64,000 bases of DNA. Source: Paracoccaceae bacterium Fryx2. GTDB taxonomy: Bacteria; Pseudomonadota; Alphaproteobacteria; Rhodobacterales; Rhodobacteraceae. Numbering within the stretch: the first letter of the stretch is position 1; the number at the start of each line of letters is the position of its first letter. The notes under the pieces were generated by a model. It was not told where the DNA came from and searched no databases. It saw only the letters and a program-made list of their open reading frames with translations. A program made the translations under genes and the position numbers. The stretch is from assembly GCA_032334235.1 (NCBI GenBank), contig JAVSGI010000005.1, forward strand, positions 1,178,001-1,242,000, in the 5' to 3' direction. Below are positions 1 through 8,979 of this stretch, piece after piece.

Positions 1-1107
1 CTCGGCAGTAAAATCTGTGATAACATCGTTTCCATGCTGGCTGCGGAACTCAAAAATATCTGATCCGGCACCTCCCGTTAGGACATCGGTGCCAGCGCCA
101 CCGTTTAGTCTGTCATCGCCATCGCCGCCATAGACCAGGTCGTCGCCACGGCCGCCATGTATCCAGTCATTGCCGCCCTCGCCATAGATCACGTCGTCGC
201 CGCGGCCAAGGTCATCGATGGCTGCAACAAAGTCATCACCGTCCCCCAAGAAGATCGTATCATCACCGTGTCCACCATCAACATGGTCGTTGTCGGCACC
301 GGCCCGGATCACGTCGTTGCCAGACCCACCATAAAGAGAGTCCCGGCCATCGCCACCGTTGATCAGATCGTCTCCTGCATCGCCGTAAAGCGCGTTGCGC
401 CCCTCACCGCCGAACAGAACGTCGTCTCCGGCACCGCCCCAGATTATATCGTTGCCGGCACCGCCATCAAGCTGGTCGGCTCCGTTGTCCCCACGCAAGG
501 TGTCATTGCCGACCCCGCCGAACAGACGGTCATCTCCATCTTGGCCGCGCAGGGAGTCGTTACCCGCGTCGCCGTAGAGGATGTCCGTTCCGAACGACCC
601 TTCCAGGATATCGTTTCCGTCGCCGCCGTACATCTCGTCCGTGGCAAGGCGCTTTTCGTCCCGCCAAAGACCAAAATCCTCGGTCCCGTTCTCGTAAGTC
701 GACCAGCGGACATCAAGAATATCATCGCCTGCTCCCCCGAGAAGAAGGTTTGATCCGCCGCCGCCATGCAGTGTATCGTTGTCGTCGTCGCCAGTCAGAA
801 CGTCATTGTCAGCGCCGCCCAACAGCTGATCGTTCCCTGCGCCACCACGCAGAAAATCAAAGCCGGTGCCGCCAAAAATCAGGTCATCTCCCCCGCCACC
901 ACTCAGGAAATCATTGCCGCCTTTCCCCTCCATCCTGTCTGAAAAATCGGTTCCAAAAAAGACATCTCCGGACTCTGAGCCGGTAAACCAGATGAGTTGT
1001 GCGGTAATGGAGTTGGGAACCGCCGTTACGGCAGCGTTAGAGCGTTCAGACTTGACCGCGGCATTACTCATCTCGTCGCTCACAATTGGCGATACAGATG
1101 CATGCAT
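1..1107 (-). CDS. RTX calcium-binding protein, 3' end outside window
   Basis: Reading the minus strand from ATG at 1107 gives 369 open codons to the window edge with no stop. A GGAGAG ribosome-binding site lies about 6 bases upstream. After about 45 residues without repeats, the product is almost entirely glycine/aspartate nonapeptides of the GGxGxDxUx type (such as GGAGDDVLFGG and GGRGDDLVYGG), the calcium-binding parallel beta-roll of RTX proteins. There is one non-repeat interruption near residues 115-140. Near the edge the repeats give way to a tail beginning SDIFEFRSQHGNDVITDF, which resembles the segment preceding a C-terminal type I secretion signal. By family knowledge it would be exported by an ABC/HlyD/TolC system and fold on binding extracellular calcium; no transporter is in the window. 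The substrate or enzymatic role is unknown. Confidence 0.85.
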   Translation of the reverse strand, partial: MHASVSPIVSDEMSNAAVKSERSNAAVTAVPNSITAQLIWFTGSESGDVFFGTDFSDRMEGKGGNDFLSGGGGDDLIFGGTGFDFLRGGAGNDQLLGGADNDVLTGDDDNDTLHGGGGSNLLLGGAGDDILDVRWSTYENGTEDFGLWRDEKRLATDEMYGGDGNDILEGSFGTDILYGDAGNDSLRGQDGDDRLFGGVGNDTLRGDNGADQLDGGAGNDIIWGGAGDDVLFGGEGRNALYGDAGDDLINGGDGRDSLYGGSGNDVIRAGADNDHVDGGHGDDTIFLGDGDDFVAAIDDLGRGDDVIYGEGGNDWIHGGRGDDLVYGGDGDDRLNGGAGTDVLTGGAGSDIFEFRSQHGNDVITDFTAE

Positions 1108-1405
1108 GGACACTCTCCATCTTATGAACAGTTACGTCTTTCTTCCAATTGGTCTTTCAAATCAGCCCTACGCTTGCACTGAGTTGCAGATTTGCGTTCT
1201 ACTTTTGCCTGATCAATGGCCATAAACCAAGCAATTTTCCAGATCGAATGATCCTACATCATTAGAATTTTGCCCATATTATTAAGAAATTGCCTTCAAT
1301 TGCGGATCGTTTCGGTAAAATTCGAGGGGCCATCTTAGTAATTCAGCAAGGATTTGCGATGCAAAGATCAGTGGGTGCAGAGGCTGTTTACTTGGAGAAA
1401 TACAC
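1108..1405. promoter_or_regulatory. divergent intergenic region between two RTX genes
   Basis: This 298-base stretch separates the two divergent RTX genes and holds no convincing gene. It is noticeably AT-richer than its surroundings, especially around 1235-1320, as expected where both promoters must lie. The ribosome-binding sites GGAGAG (for the minus gene) and GGAGA (for the plus gene) are at its two ends. I could not fix a confident -35/-10 pair. Confidence 0.45.
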
Positions 1406-2140
1406 ATGGCAACAATTCCCGGTGGGGCTTTCAATGATTTTGTAGTCGGCACGTCAGCGAGTGACTTCATCAGAGCGGGAGATGGTCAAGATACAGTTAT
1501 CGCAGGCTCAGGCGATGATATCATCGACGGCGGCAACGGATCGGACTTGCTCAATGGTGGATCCGGTGACGACACGATCGACGGAGGCGACGGCGACGAT
1601 CTGATTCTGGGCGGGGCGGGTGACGACGACCTCGCTGGGGGTGAGGGTGCCGATACAGTGCTCGGCGGGGCGGGTGACGACGTCATGGCCGGTGGTGATG
1701 GTGATGACTCGATGGTCGGCGGGTCCGGCGACGACACGGTCGAGGGCGGCGCAGGCGACGACAAGGTTCAAGGGGGCACAGGCAATGATGTCCTGTCCGG
1801 CGGTGCCGGGGATGACATCCTTTACGGCGATGCCGGGGATGACGTAATCGACGGGGGGGCCGGAGACGACGTCCTATTCGGCGGAGCGGGGGACGACCTG
1901 TTTGTCTTTTCTGGCGGCGGTGACGTCATCATGGACTTCTCGGAAGGTGACCTGATCCAGATCGCAGGCTCGCTTGACGGTCTTACCCTCGAAAGTGCGG
2001 CGAGCGTCGCAGACTTTGCGATCGACCTTGGTGATGCGGGAACGCTGATAGATTTTGGGCAGGGCGACAGTATCCTCCTCAGGGGTGTTTCGTTTGACGA
2101 TATCTCCGCCGATCCCGAGAGTTTCTTCACGATTGTCTAA
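1406..2140 (+). CDS. small RTX-repeat calcium-binding protein
   Basis: A 244-residue protein that is mostly RTX array. About 15 consecutive nonapeptides (GSGDDIIDGG, DGDDLILGG, AGDDVLFGG and similar) cover roughly residues 31-170. There is a short N-terminal cap and a C-terminal segment (FVFSGGGDVIMDFSEGD..., ending SFFTIV) of the kind that follows RTX blocks and serves in type I secretion. A GGAGA ribosome-binding site precedes the ATG. There is no catalytic domain, so it may be a bare calcium-binding matrix or surface protein; that is inference. It is divergent from the larger RTX gene on its left, and a stem-loop follows 21 bases after its stop. The repeats are very uniform in DNA sequence, which makes them prone to recombination. 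Confidence 0.85.
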   Translation: MATIPGGAFNDFVVGTSASDFIRAGDGQDTVIAGSGDDIIDGGNGSDLLNGGSGDDTIDGGDGDDLILGGAGDDDLAGGEGADTVLGGAGDDVMAGGDGDDSMVGGSGDDTVEGGAGDDKVQGGTGNDVLSGGAGDDILYGDAGDDVIDGGAGDDVLFGGAGDDLFVFSGGGDVIMDFSEGDLIQIAGSLDGLTLESAASVADFAIDLGDAGTLIDFGQGDSILLRGVSFDDISADPESFFTIV

Positions 2141-2161
2141 CGACTTTCATGTGATCAAGGT

Positions 2162-2193
2162 GGCCGATCTGACCCGCATAAATCAGATCGGCC
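2162..2193 (+). terminator. stem-loop after RTX gene
   Basis: GGCCGATCTGA at 2162-2172 pairs perfectly with TCAGATCGGCC at 2183-2193 around a 10-base loop, just downstream of the RTX stop codon. There is no U-tract directly after it, so it may be a transcript-end or stabilising hairpin rather than a classical intrinsic terminator. Confidence 0.5.
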
Positions 2194-2503
2194 CCATACC
2201 CCGAAAAAAAATTGCCGGTGCTCCAAAAATGGCCTTTCAGGCAGCGTTTTCGTCACCACCGCAACGGCCAGACACGACCGCATCGTCGGCGAGGATTGTC
2301 CCGCTGTCCGCGTCACGTTCTGCGGTCTTCTTCGATGCCAAGTGGCCTGCGCCCCACGGTCGGCAGCATTTGTCGGCATCTCTCGATGGCCGTTCGGTCG
2401 AAGGGCCGATCGCAGTCACAAGCCTTACCTTGACAAACGGCGGCGCGCGGCATGTCTTTCTCATGTCCCAGTCGGCAGAACATCTGTGCCGTCACGCGCT
2501 TGT
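2194..2503. other. intergenic stretch without a recognisable gene
   Basis: No frame in this 310-base segment gives a protein I recognise. Several frames stay open on both strands, as expected at this GC content, but none has a good ribosome-binding site with family-like sequence. It ends at the left inverted repeat of the adjacent IS21-like element and may be remnant DNA left by earlier insertions. Confidence 0.4.
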
Positions 2504-2677
2504 TGCGCGACAACCATCTTGGCCGGTGCCGACAACCACCTTGGCCGGTGGGGCTGAACGGAAGACGGGCATGCCCGTCTGGAGGGCAGCCCCACCGGCT
2601 TGATTGATTTCGGGGAAGGTGCTGGTCGCTGCGGGTTGGTAAGCCGGGTTCCTCTGCCGTCAAACGGAGGATCCGGG

Positions 2678-4214
2678 TTGGCCTACAAACCCATCAACGA
2701 CCAGCAATTGAGATTATACATGTCCGACCTCCGATATCACAGTCAGCGCACGTCGGCCGCCCGCGCCGGGTTCAGCGAGCGCACGGCCCGACGGTTCGAT
2801 GCCAATCCGACGCTGCCCTCGAACCGCAAGATTGTTCACGGGCGCACGGTGGCCGATCCCCTCGAAGGCTTTTGGGAGGGCGACATCCTTCCTTTGCTGG
2901 AGAGGGACAGCGCCTTGCAGGCCGTCACCCTGCTGCGCCACCTTCAGGGCCTGCATCCGCTGGCCTTCCCCGATGACCGCATCCGGCGCACCCTGGAACG
3001 GCGGGTGCGGCAGTGGCGGGCGCTGAACGGACCCGAGCGCGACACCATCTTCCGCCAGACGCCGGAGCCGGGCCGCATGGCCCAGTCCGACTTCACTCAT
3101 GCCGAGGAGCTGGAGGTGACGATCGCGGGCCAGCTATTCCCGCATCTGCTCTACCACTTCGTCATGGTCTACAGCCGGTGGGAACATGTCGCTGTGGTCC
3201 TGGGCGGGGAAAGCTTCACGGCCCTTGCCGAGAACCTGCAGCAGGCGCTGTGGTCCCTCGGCGGGGCACCACAGGAGCATCGCACCGACAGCCTCTCGGC
3301 CGCTTTCCGCAACCTGACGGCTGACCAGCGCCAGGATATCACCACGCGCTACAATGCCTTCGTCGGCCATTACGGCATGGAGGCCAGTCGCAACAACCGC
3401 GGGGAAGCTCATGAGAACGGCGCGGTGGAATCCCAGAACCGGCACCTCAAGAAAGCCATCGAACAGGCGCTGATCCTGCGCGGCAGCCGCGACTTCGCCA
3501 GCATCGAGGACTACCGGCGCTTCGTTCGACATTCTGGTGGCACGGCGCAACCGGCAGCGGGCGGCGGCCACGCAGGTGGAACGGGCGCATCTGAAGCCCC
3601 TGCCGCCCCGGCGCACCACCGACTTTACAGAGACCGTGGTTCCGGTCACCCGCACCAGCGGCTTTCTGGTCAAGAGCATCTTCTACAGCGCCCCGTCGCA
3701 GCTGATCGGGCAGCGCTTGCGGGTCCACCTTTACGACGATCGCCTTGAGGCCTTTCTCGGCAGCACCCTGGTCGTTAGCCATACAAGGGCGCGTGGTCGC
3801 GGCGATGGCCATCGCGTGCATGTCATCAACTACCACGTTTCGCCGGAGGCGAACCTCCGGTTCGACGTCATCCATGCCCTGCGGCGCAAGCCGCAGGCCC
3901 TGTGGAGTTCGATCTACCGCGACAGCCTGTTCCCGCGAACCGAATACGCTGAGGCCTGGAAGGTGCTGCAGCGCGATCTGCCCCGCCGCGACGCCTGCCG
4001 CCGGATGGTCGACCTGCTGTTCATCGCCCACGACCGGGCCTGCGAGGCGGAACTGGCACATCTCCTGGCGGACGATCTCGACGCCGGCCGGGTGCCGGAC
4101 CCTGACCTGCTGACGCTCCGCCTGAGCCCCAAGCAAACGGCGCTGCCGACAGATGTCGCCGTCGCCCATCCCTCGCTCGACAGCTTCGATGCCCTTCTGG
4201 GAGCCTGCGCATGA
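2678..4214 (+). pseudogene. istA: IS21-family transposase IstA, frameshifted
   Basis: A TTG start at 2678 with GGAGG 7 bases upstream begins AYKPINDQQLRLYM and gives a normal IstA N-terminus with helix-turn-helix (AARAGFSERTARRF). The DDE integrase core follows, including QSDFTHAEE, HRTDSLSAAF and GEAHENGAVESQNRH. Near 3524-3525 one extra T (CTTCGTTCGAC where CTTCGTCGAC restores the frame) breaks the reading frame. The remainder (DILVARRNRQRAAAT..., through the Mu-type C-terminal beta-barrel region to GACA) is intact in the next frame to 4214. Joined, the protein would be about 510 residues, normal for IstA. Either the copy is dead or this is a sequencing error; a programmed shift is not known for istA. 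Confidence 0.8.
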
Positions 4215-5026
4215 CCTCCCGCGAGATCGACATCCACACGCTGCCCAGCATGCTGACCGCGCTGCGCCTGCCCAGCTTCCACAAGCTTTGGGCCGACATC
4301 GCCACCCGTGCCGACACCGAAGGCTGGCCTGCCGCCCGCTTCCTGGCCGTCCTTGCGGAATACGAACTGGCTGAGCGCGACATGCGCCGCATTCAGCGCC
4401 ACATGAACGAGGCACAGCTACCGGCTGGCAAGACGCTGGCGACCTTCGACTTCAAGGCGCTGCCAACCCTGCCGCGCGCCCGGGTGGAAGCTCTGGCGGC
4501 CGGCGACTGGCTGGAGGGTGGCGGCAATCTGATCGCCATCGGCAATTCCGGCACGGGCAAGACGCACATTCTCTGCGCGATAGGCCATGCCCTGATCGAG
4601 CGGGGACACCGCGTGTTCTATACCCGCACCAGCGATCTGGTGCAGCGACTTCAGGCCGCCCGCCGCGATCTGGTGCTCGAAGCCGCGCTCGCCAAGCTCG
4701 ACAAGTTCGACCTGATCATCCTCGACGACATCACCTACGCCCACAAGGATCAGGCCGAAACCGGCGTGCTCTTCGAACTGATCGCCCGGCGCTACGAATA
4801 CCGCAGCATCGCCATCGCCGCCAACCAGCCCTTCAGCGGCTGGGACCAGATCTTCCCGGACAAGGCGATGACCGTCGCCGCCATCGACCGGCTGGTTCAT
4901 CACGCAGCGATCCTGGAGATGAATGCCGAAAGCTTCCGCCAGCGCGCGGCCGCCTCCAACAAAGAGGCGCTGAGCAGACCGCCAACGACAACCATCGCCG
5001 ACAACAAGGACAAAGGAGAAGGCTGA
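4211..5026 (+). CDS. istB: IS21-family helper ATPase IstB
   Basis: A 271-residue AAA+ ATPase that assists the IstA transposase with target selection. The Walker A motif GNSGTGKT lies near residues 112-119 and the Walker B motif LIILDD near residue 170. The ATG overlaps the istA stop (ATGA), the usual coupled istA-istB arrangement. The C-terminal end is slightly extended with a charged tail (DNKDKGEG). This IstB is clearly different from the IstB at 8102-8863, so the two IS21 elements are separate lineages. Confidence 0.9.
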   Translation: MTSREIDIHTLPSMLTALRLPSFHKLWADIATRADTEGWPAARFLAVLAEYELAERDMRRIQRHMNEAQLPAGKTLATFDFKALPTLPRARVEALAAGDWLEGGGNLIAIGNSGTGKTHILCAIGHALIERGHRVFYTRTSDLVQRLQAARRDLVLEAALAKLDKFDLIILDDITYAHKDQAETGVLFELIARRYEYRSIAIAANQPFSGWDQIFPDKAMTVAAIDRLVHHAAILEMNAESFRQRAAASNKEALSRPPTTTIADNKDKGEG

Positions 5027-5095
5027 GCGAAAAACAATTCCAGATACGCCAACCCAGCGGCCTAAAACCGGCCAACGTGGTTGACGGTCACGGAC

Positions 5096-6401
5096 ATGCT
5101 GGTTGACGCGCTACACGCGCTTGCGCTCTCGGGCAATAGCGTCGTTCTCGCGGCAATCGATCCCTTTGCCCTCCAATCTCCGCTCGCTGATCCTACCGCT
5201 CTTCTTGCCGGTCTTGACCGGGCAGGAAGCCTTCGTCTTCTGAAACTCCTGCTCACGACCGGTGCCTCTCTTTTCGGAAACGGCGAGATTGGCGAGTTCA
5301 GCGAATTGTCAGATCAGCTGATCAAGCGGCTTGGACAGCATGTTACACTCGCGGCACGCATCCCCGTGGGTCGGCGCGCGTGGATTCTCTCCTGGCACCT
5401 TCCCGTCGGCGTGGAACTGCCCCCCTTGGACGCCGTGACCTTGTTGGCGAACGGACGATCGCAGCGTGTCGCTGAGATCACCATGGCAGAGGAGGTTATT
5501 GACGGTCGCCGTTTGCTCCATCTTCTCGTTGCTCGGCCCCTCCCAAAAGACGCGGAAATCGTCACAGTCGGACAGACGCTCCTGTGCCTCGGCATGGCAG
5601 GTGACGTAACGCCGCGACCGCTTGCAGGCTGGCTCGCAAAACGCACCGCCGAGGTCCGCGATAAAGCGCTCGCCTTTGTCGAACGTCTCGCAGAAGCACA
5701 GGCGGACGTCGCGATCCTGAAGCGCGAGCTTGAATGCCCCCCTGCCTCAGAGCCGACAACAAAGATGCTGCATCTGTCCCAATCTTCGGCAGGTCTCCTT
5801 TACATGATCGGTGTGGATGATCCGCGCGAACTTCTACATGCTGTACGTCTGGACCTTCAGAGTGCTCTTGTCGACATTCCTTGCGATCGTCTTGAGTGGC
5901 ATTCCTCACACGGGGCCGTTTTGGCTGGGCTCGTTGCGGGCGTTCCACGCTGCGCCGGATCGGCGACAATCGCTCCTCTCTATCTGTCCGGCAGAGTTGG
6001 TGCCGGAACCTCGCTAAACGACCCATTGACGAACGCGCTTTTACCTGACGTGTTCCGGGGCTTACCACTGGACGTGGCGGCGGTACCACTCGCGCGATGC
6101 TTGCCCGCCATGATGGCCGCCAGACCGGTCTGGCGGCACCGTCTCACCAAGTTCGGGCAGCGCCTGCGCCCGCCACGAATAGCCGTGTTGGTCGCGGCAG
6201 GATCTGCTCCCGAATACCTGCACACTGTCGTTGCATCGGTCGTCGCCGAAGCCGGTGGCAGGGCTGTCGAAATCGTCATTCATCATTGCGACGGGCCCAC
6301 GACAAGGGCCACAAGGGATATTGCTGAAGTCCTTAGCGCAGTGCATCGCATCAGCCTGCGTATCATATCGGTCGCGCCCGAGGCATTGCCGAGCGAATGT
6401 C
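5096..6401 (+). pseudogene. glycosyltransferase-like gene fragment trapped between two IS21 elements
   Basis: The frame is open from within the right end of IS element A to the left end of the next element. The first ATG after the IS boundary is at 5096 and the native sequence stops abruptly at 6401, giving about 435 residues. I do not recognise the N-terminal two thirds. The C-terminal part (RIAVLVAAGSAPEYLHTVV... VEIVIHHCDGPTTRATRDI) resembles the start of a GT-A fold family 2 glycosyltransferase domain, so the catalytic part is lost to the insertion. The native 5' end may also be missing. It probably belonged to a polysaccharide or glycan-synthesis locus, like the EPS genes further right; that is inference. 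Confidence 0.5.
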
Positions 6402-6550
6402 TGCGTGTTTCGCTTGATGGTGGGCATCGATTTCACGGGATCATGGGCAGTCATTTCGCGTGAAGCTGGGCACTGATTTCGCGGGATCGCGGGCAGGTCT
6501 GGTCGGCAAATTGAGGATAGTTGCGCCTTCAGGAATGAAGGGGTGGCTTG

Positions 6551-8089
6551 ATGCCGACAGGACGATTGAACATGCGCCGGATACGAGATGTTTTGCGATT
6601 GAAGCTTGGGCAAGGCCTGAGCGAGCGGTCCATTGCCGCTTCCCTCGGTCTGAGCAAGGGGAGCGTCGGAAGCTACACCCAACGGGCGCGTCATGCCGGG
6701 CTCACGTGGCCCTTGCCGGAGGGGATCGATGACGACAGCCTTGAACTTCTTTTGTTTCCAGCCCCGCCCACGGTGCCGGACGCGGAGCGGCTTGTGCCCG
6801 ACTGGGCGGAGATTGACCGCGAGTTGCGCCGCCCTGGGGTGACGCGGATGCTGCTCTGGGAAGAATACCGTGCCGCGCACCCCGGGGGTTTTGCCTATAC
6901 TTGGTTTTGCACGCATTACGAGGCTTGGAAGGGTCGGGTGCGCCCGACGATGCGCCAGACACATGTGGGCGGCGAGAAGGTGTTCGTCGACTTTGCCGGC
7001 GACACCATCGACGTGATCGACCCCACGACCGGCGAAGCGCGGGCCATGAAGCTGTTCGTGGCGGCAATGGGGGCATCGAATCACACCTATGCCGAGGCGG
7101 TGGCATCGGAGGGGTTGGAAGATTGGATCCTCGCGCATATCCGGATGTTCGCCTTTCTGGGCGGCGTGCCAAAGGCGGTGGTTCCGGACAATCTGAAGTC
7201 CGCCGTGATCAAGGCAGACCGGTTTGATCCGGGGCTGAACCGGACCTATGCCGAGATGGCGGCGCATTATGGCACCGCCGTTCTGCCCGCCCGGCCGCGC
7301 AAACCCCGGGACAAGGCGAAGGTGGAAGTGGCTGTCCAAGTGGCACAACGCTGGATTCTGGCGCGGCTGCGGAACCACCGGTTCTTCTCATTGGCCGAGT
7401 TGAACGTGGCGATCCGGCGGCTGCTGGACGAGTTGAACATGCGCGTGATGCGCGGCTATGGCGCCAGCCGCGCCGATCTGTTTGCCACTTTGGATCGGCC
7501 CAATCTTCAGCCCCTACCGCCCGAACCTTATGTCTTCGCCCGCTGGAAGCGCGCCCGCGTGGCACCCGACTATCACGTTGAGGTCGACAGCTCATGGTAT
7601 TCCGTGCCCTTCGCGCTGATCAAACAAGAGGTCGATGTTCGCACAAGCGGCCAGACGGTCGAGATATTCCATCGTGGTCAGAGGGTTGCGAGCCACGTGC
7701 GCACCCCGGGGCGGCGCAGCCATGTCACCGTGGCCGACCATATGCCATCGGCCCATCGTCGCTTTGCCGAATGGACCCCGGCCAGAATGCTGGCGCAGGC
7801 AACCAAGACCGGCCCCGCCGTCGCCGCCTTTTGCGAGATGGTGATGGCTGACCGCCCCCATCCTGAACAGGGGTTCCGCACCTGCCTGGGTGTGCTGGCC
7901 TTGGTCAAAACCTATGGGCCGGAGCGCGTTGATGCGGCCTGCCAGCGGGGTGTGACCATCCGGGCCCGCACCGTCACCTCCATTCGTTCGATCCTCAAGA
8001 CCGGCCTCGATCGCGCCTTCCTGGAAGGCTCCGAAGAGGTCGCCCCCCTCCAGCACGCCAACATTCGTGGCGGCAGCTATTACCATTGA
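6551..8089 (+). CDS. istA: IS21-family transposase IstA (element B, copy 1)
   Basis: A 512-residue DDE transposase. The N-terminal helix-turn-helix is seen in RSIAASLGLSKGSVGSYTQRA. The integrase core includes KVFVDFAGDTIDV, VPDNLKSAVIKAD and PRKPRDKAKVEVAV, followed by the C-terminal Mu-B-barrel-like part (RWKRARVAPDYHVEVDSSWYSV). ATG 6551 is preferred over TTG 6548 because GAAGGGG lies 7-8 bases upstream. The frame is intact and full length, so it may be active. The copy at 29928-31466 encodes the same protein. Confidence 0.93.
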   Translation: MPTGRLNMRRIRDVLRLKLGQGLSERSIAASLGLSKGSVGSYTQRARHAGLTWPLPEGIDDDSLELLLFPAPPTVPDAERLVPDWAEIDRELRRPGVTRMLLWEEYRAAHPGGFAYTWFCTHYEAWKGRVRPTMRQTHVGGEKVFVDFAGDTIDVIDPTTGEARAMKLFVAAMGASNHTYAEAVASEGLEDWILAHIRMFAFLGGVPKAVVPDNLKSAVIKADRFDPGLNRTYAEMAAHYGTAVLPARPRKPRDKAKVEVAVQVAQRWILARLRNHRFFSLAELNVAIRRLLDELNMRVMRGYGASRADLFATLDRPNLQPLPPEPYVFARWKRARVAPDYHVEVDSSWYSVPFALIKQEVDVRTSGQTVEIFHRGQRVASHVRTPGRRSHVTVADHMPSAHRRFAEWTPARMLAQATKTGPAVAAFCEMVMADRPHPEQGFRTCLGVLALVKTYGPERVDAACQRGVTIRARTVTSIRSILKTGLDRAFLEGSEEVAPLQHANIRGGSYYH

Positions 8090-8101
8090 GAAAGGACTAA
8101 A

Positions 8102-8863
8102 ATGCTGACCCATCCCACCCACGACCGACTGTTGGCGCTCGGCCTGACCGGCATTGCATCGGCGCTCGAAGAACAACGCAGGTCAACCGCCTTCGACGCC
8201 CTCTCGTTCGAAGAGCGTCTCGGCCTGCTGGTCGACCGCGAGGCTGCAGAGCGCGACACCAAGAAACTGGCCTCCCGGCTCAAGTTTGCGGCTCTGCGCC
8301 AAGATGCCAGCGTCGAGGATCTGGACCTGCGCAGCCCACGTGGTCTTGACCGCAGTGTCATGGCGCATCTTGCCGATGGCGGCTGGATCGCCCGGCACGA
8401 GAACCTGCTGATAACCGGGCCGACCGGTTTGGGCAAAAGCTGGATCGCCTGCGCCCTTGGCCACAAGGCGTGCCGGGATGGGCGGCCCGTCCTCTATCAA
8501 CGTGCGCCGCGCATGTTCGAGGCCCTTGCTCTGGCCCGTGGCGATGGCCGCCATGAACGCATCCTCAAAACCATCGCCCGCATGGATGTGCTGATCATTG
8601 ACGATTGGGGCCTCGCCGTCCTCACCGCCCCGGAGCGCCGTGACCTGCTGGAAATCCTCGAAGACCGCCACGGCCGCGCTTCCACCATCGTCACAAGCCA
8701 ACTCCCCGTTGACCAGTGGCACGAAGCCATCGGCGACCCAACGCTCGCAGATGCCATCCTCGACCGCCTCGTTCACAACGCACACCGCCTCACCCTCTCA
8801 GGTGAAAGCCTGCGCAGGCGCTCCGCCGTCACAAAAAAGCTTGACCAAATCGTTCAAGCCTGA
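8102..8863 (+). CDS. istB: IS21-family helper ATPase IstB (element B, copy 1)
   Basis: A 253-residue ATPase. Walker A is GPTGLGKSW near residue 105-112 and Walker B is VLIIDDWG near residue 163. The segment SQLPVDQWHEAIGDPTLADAIL is typical of IstB (DnaC-like). A ribosome-binding site AAAGGA lies 6 bases before the ATG, 12 bases after istA. It is identical to the copy at 29154-29915. Confidence 0.93.
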   Translation: MLTHPTHDRLLALGLTGIASALEEQRRSTAFDALSFEERLGLLVDREAAERDTKKLASRLKFAALRQDASVEDLDLRSPRGLDRSVMAHLADGGWIARHENLLITGPTGLGKSWIACALGHKACRDGRPVLYQRAPRMFEALALARGDGRHERILKTIARMDVLIIDDWGLAVLTAPERRDLLEILEDRHGRASTIVTSQLPVDQWHEAIGDPTLADAILDRLVHNAHRLTLSGESLRRRSAVTKKLDQIVQA

Positions 8864-8979
8864 CTCCATGAAAGCGTCGGCCAGCCTGCCCACGATCCCG
8901 TGAAATGACTGCCCAGAATGGCGCGAAACGCGTGCCCACGATCGCGCGAAATCAGCGCCCATTCTCCGCGAAATCCGCA

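Larger units (their letters stand above)
2504..5090 (+). mobile_element. IS21-family element A
   Basis: The element carries the istA-istB pair. Its ends can be placed from an imperfect 23-bp terminal inverted repeat: the left end TGCGCGACAACCATCTTGG at 2504 and the complement of the right end TGACCGTCAACCACGTTGG at 5090 match at 18 of 23 bases. A second direct copy of the GACAACCACCTTGGCCGGT motif at about 2530-2549 is the multiple-repeat end structure known for IS21. Ends read TG...CA. No matching target duplication is visible at the flanks (GCGCTTGT versus CGGACATG), so one flank has probably been rearranged. Its transposase gene is frameshifted. Confidence 0.75.
6402..8979 (+). mobile_element. 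IS21-family element B, copy 1
   Basis: A 2578-bp element, with ends fixed by comparison with an inverted copy at 29038-31615: both copies agree from TGCGTGTTTCGCTTGATGG on the left to the complement of TGCGGATTTCGCGGAGAAT on the right, then diverge. Both ends contain several copies of a GGGCA-n-ATTTCGCG-type motif (6430-6505 and 8890-8975), the multi-repeat termini of IS21. It carries istA and istB. Flanks (AATGTC and CGCTGT) show no target duplication. It interrupts a glycosyltransferase-like frame on the left and abuts an hsdR 3' fragment on the right. Confidence 0.9.

Noticed and set aside
1500-1910. Repeat array that could be taken for CRISPR or a DNA tandem repeat
   Set aside because: The period is 27 bases with no spacers, in-frame with RTX nonapeptides; it is coding repetition.
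157-2130. Long open frames on the strands opposite the RTX genes
   Set aside because: They mirror the glycine/aspartate repeats of the RTX genes, giving valine/proline-rich periodic sequence without ribosome-binding sites.
2504-8979. The two neighbouring IS21 elements as one duplicated element
   Set aside because: Their IstA, IstB and end repeats are clearly different families, so they are independent insertions.
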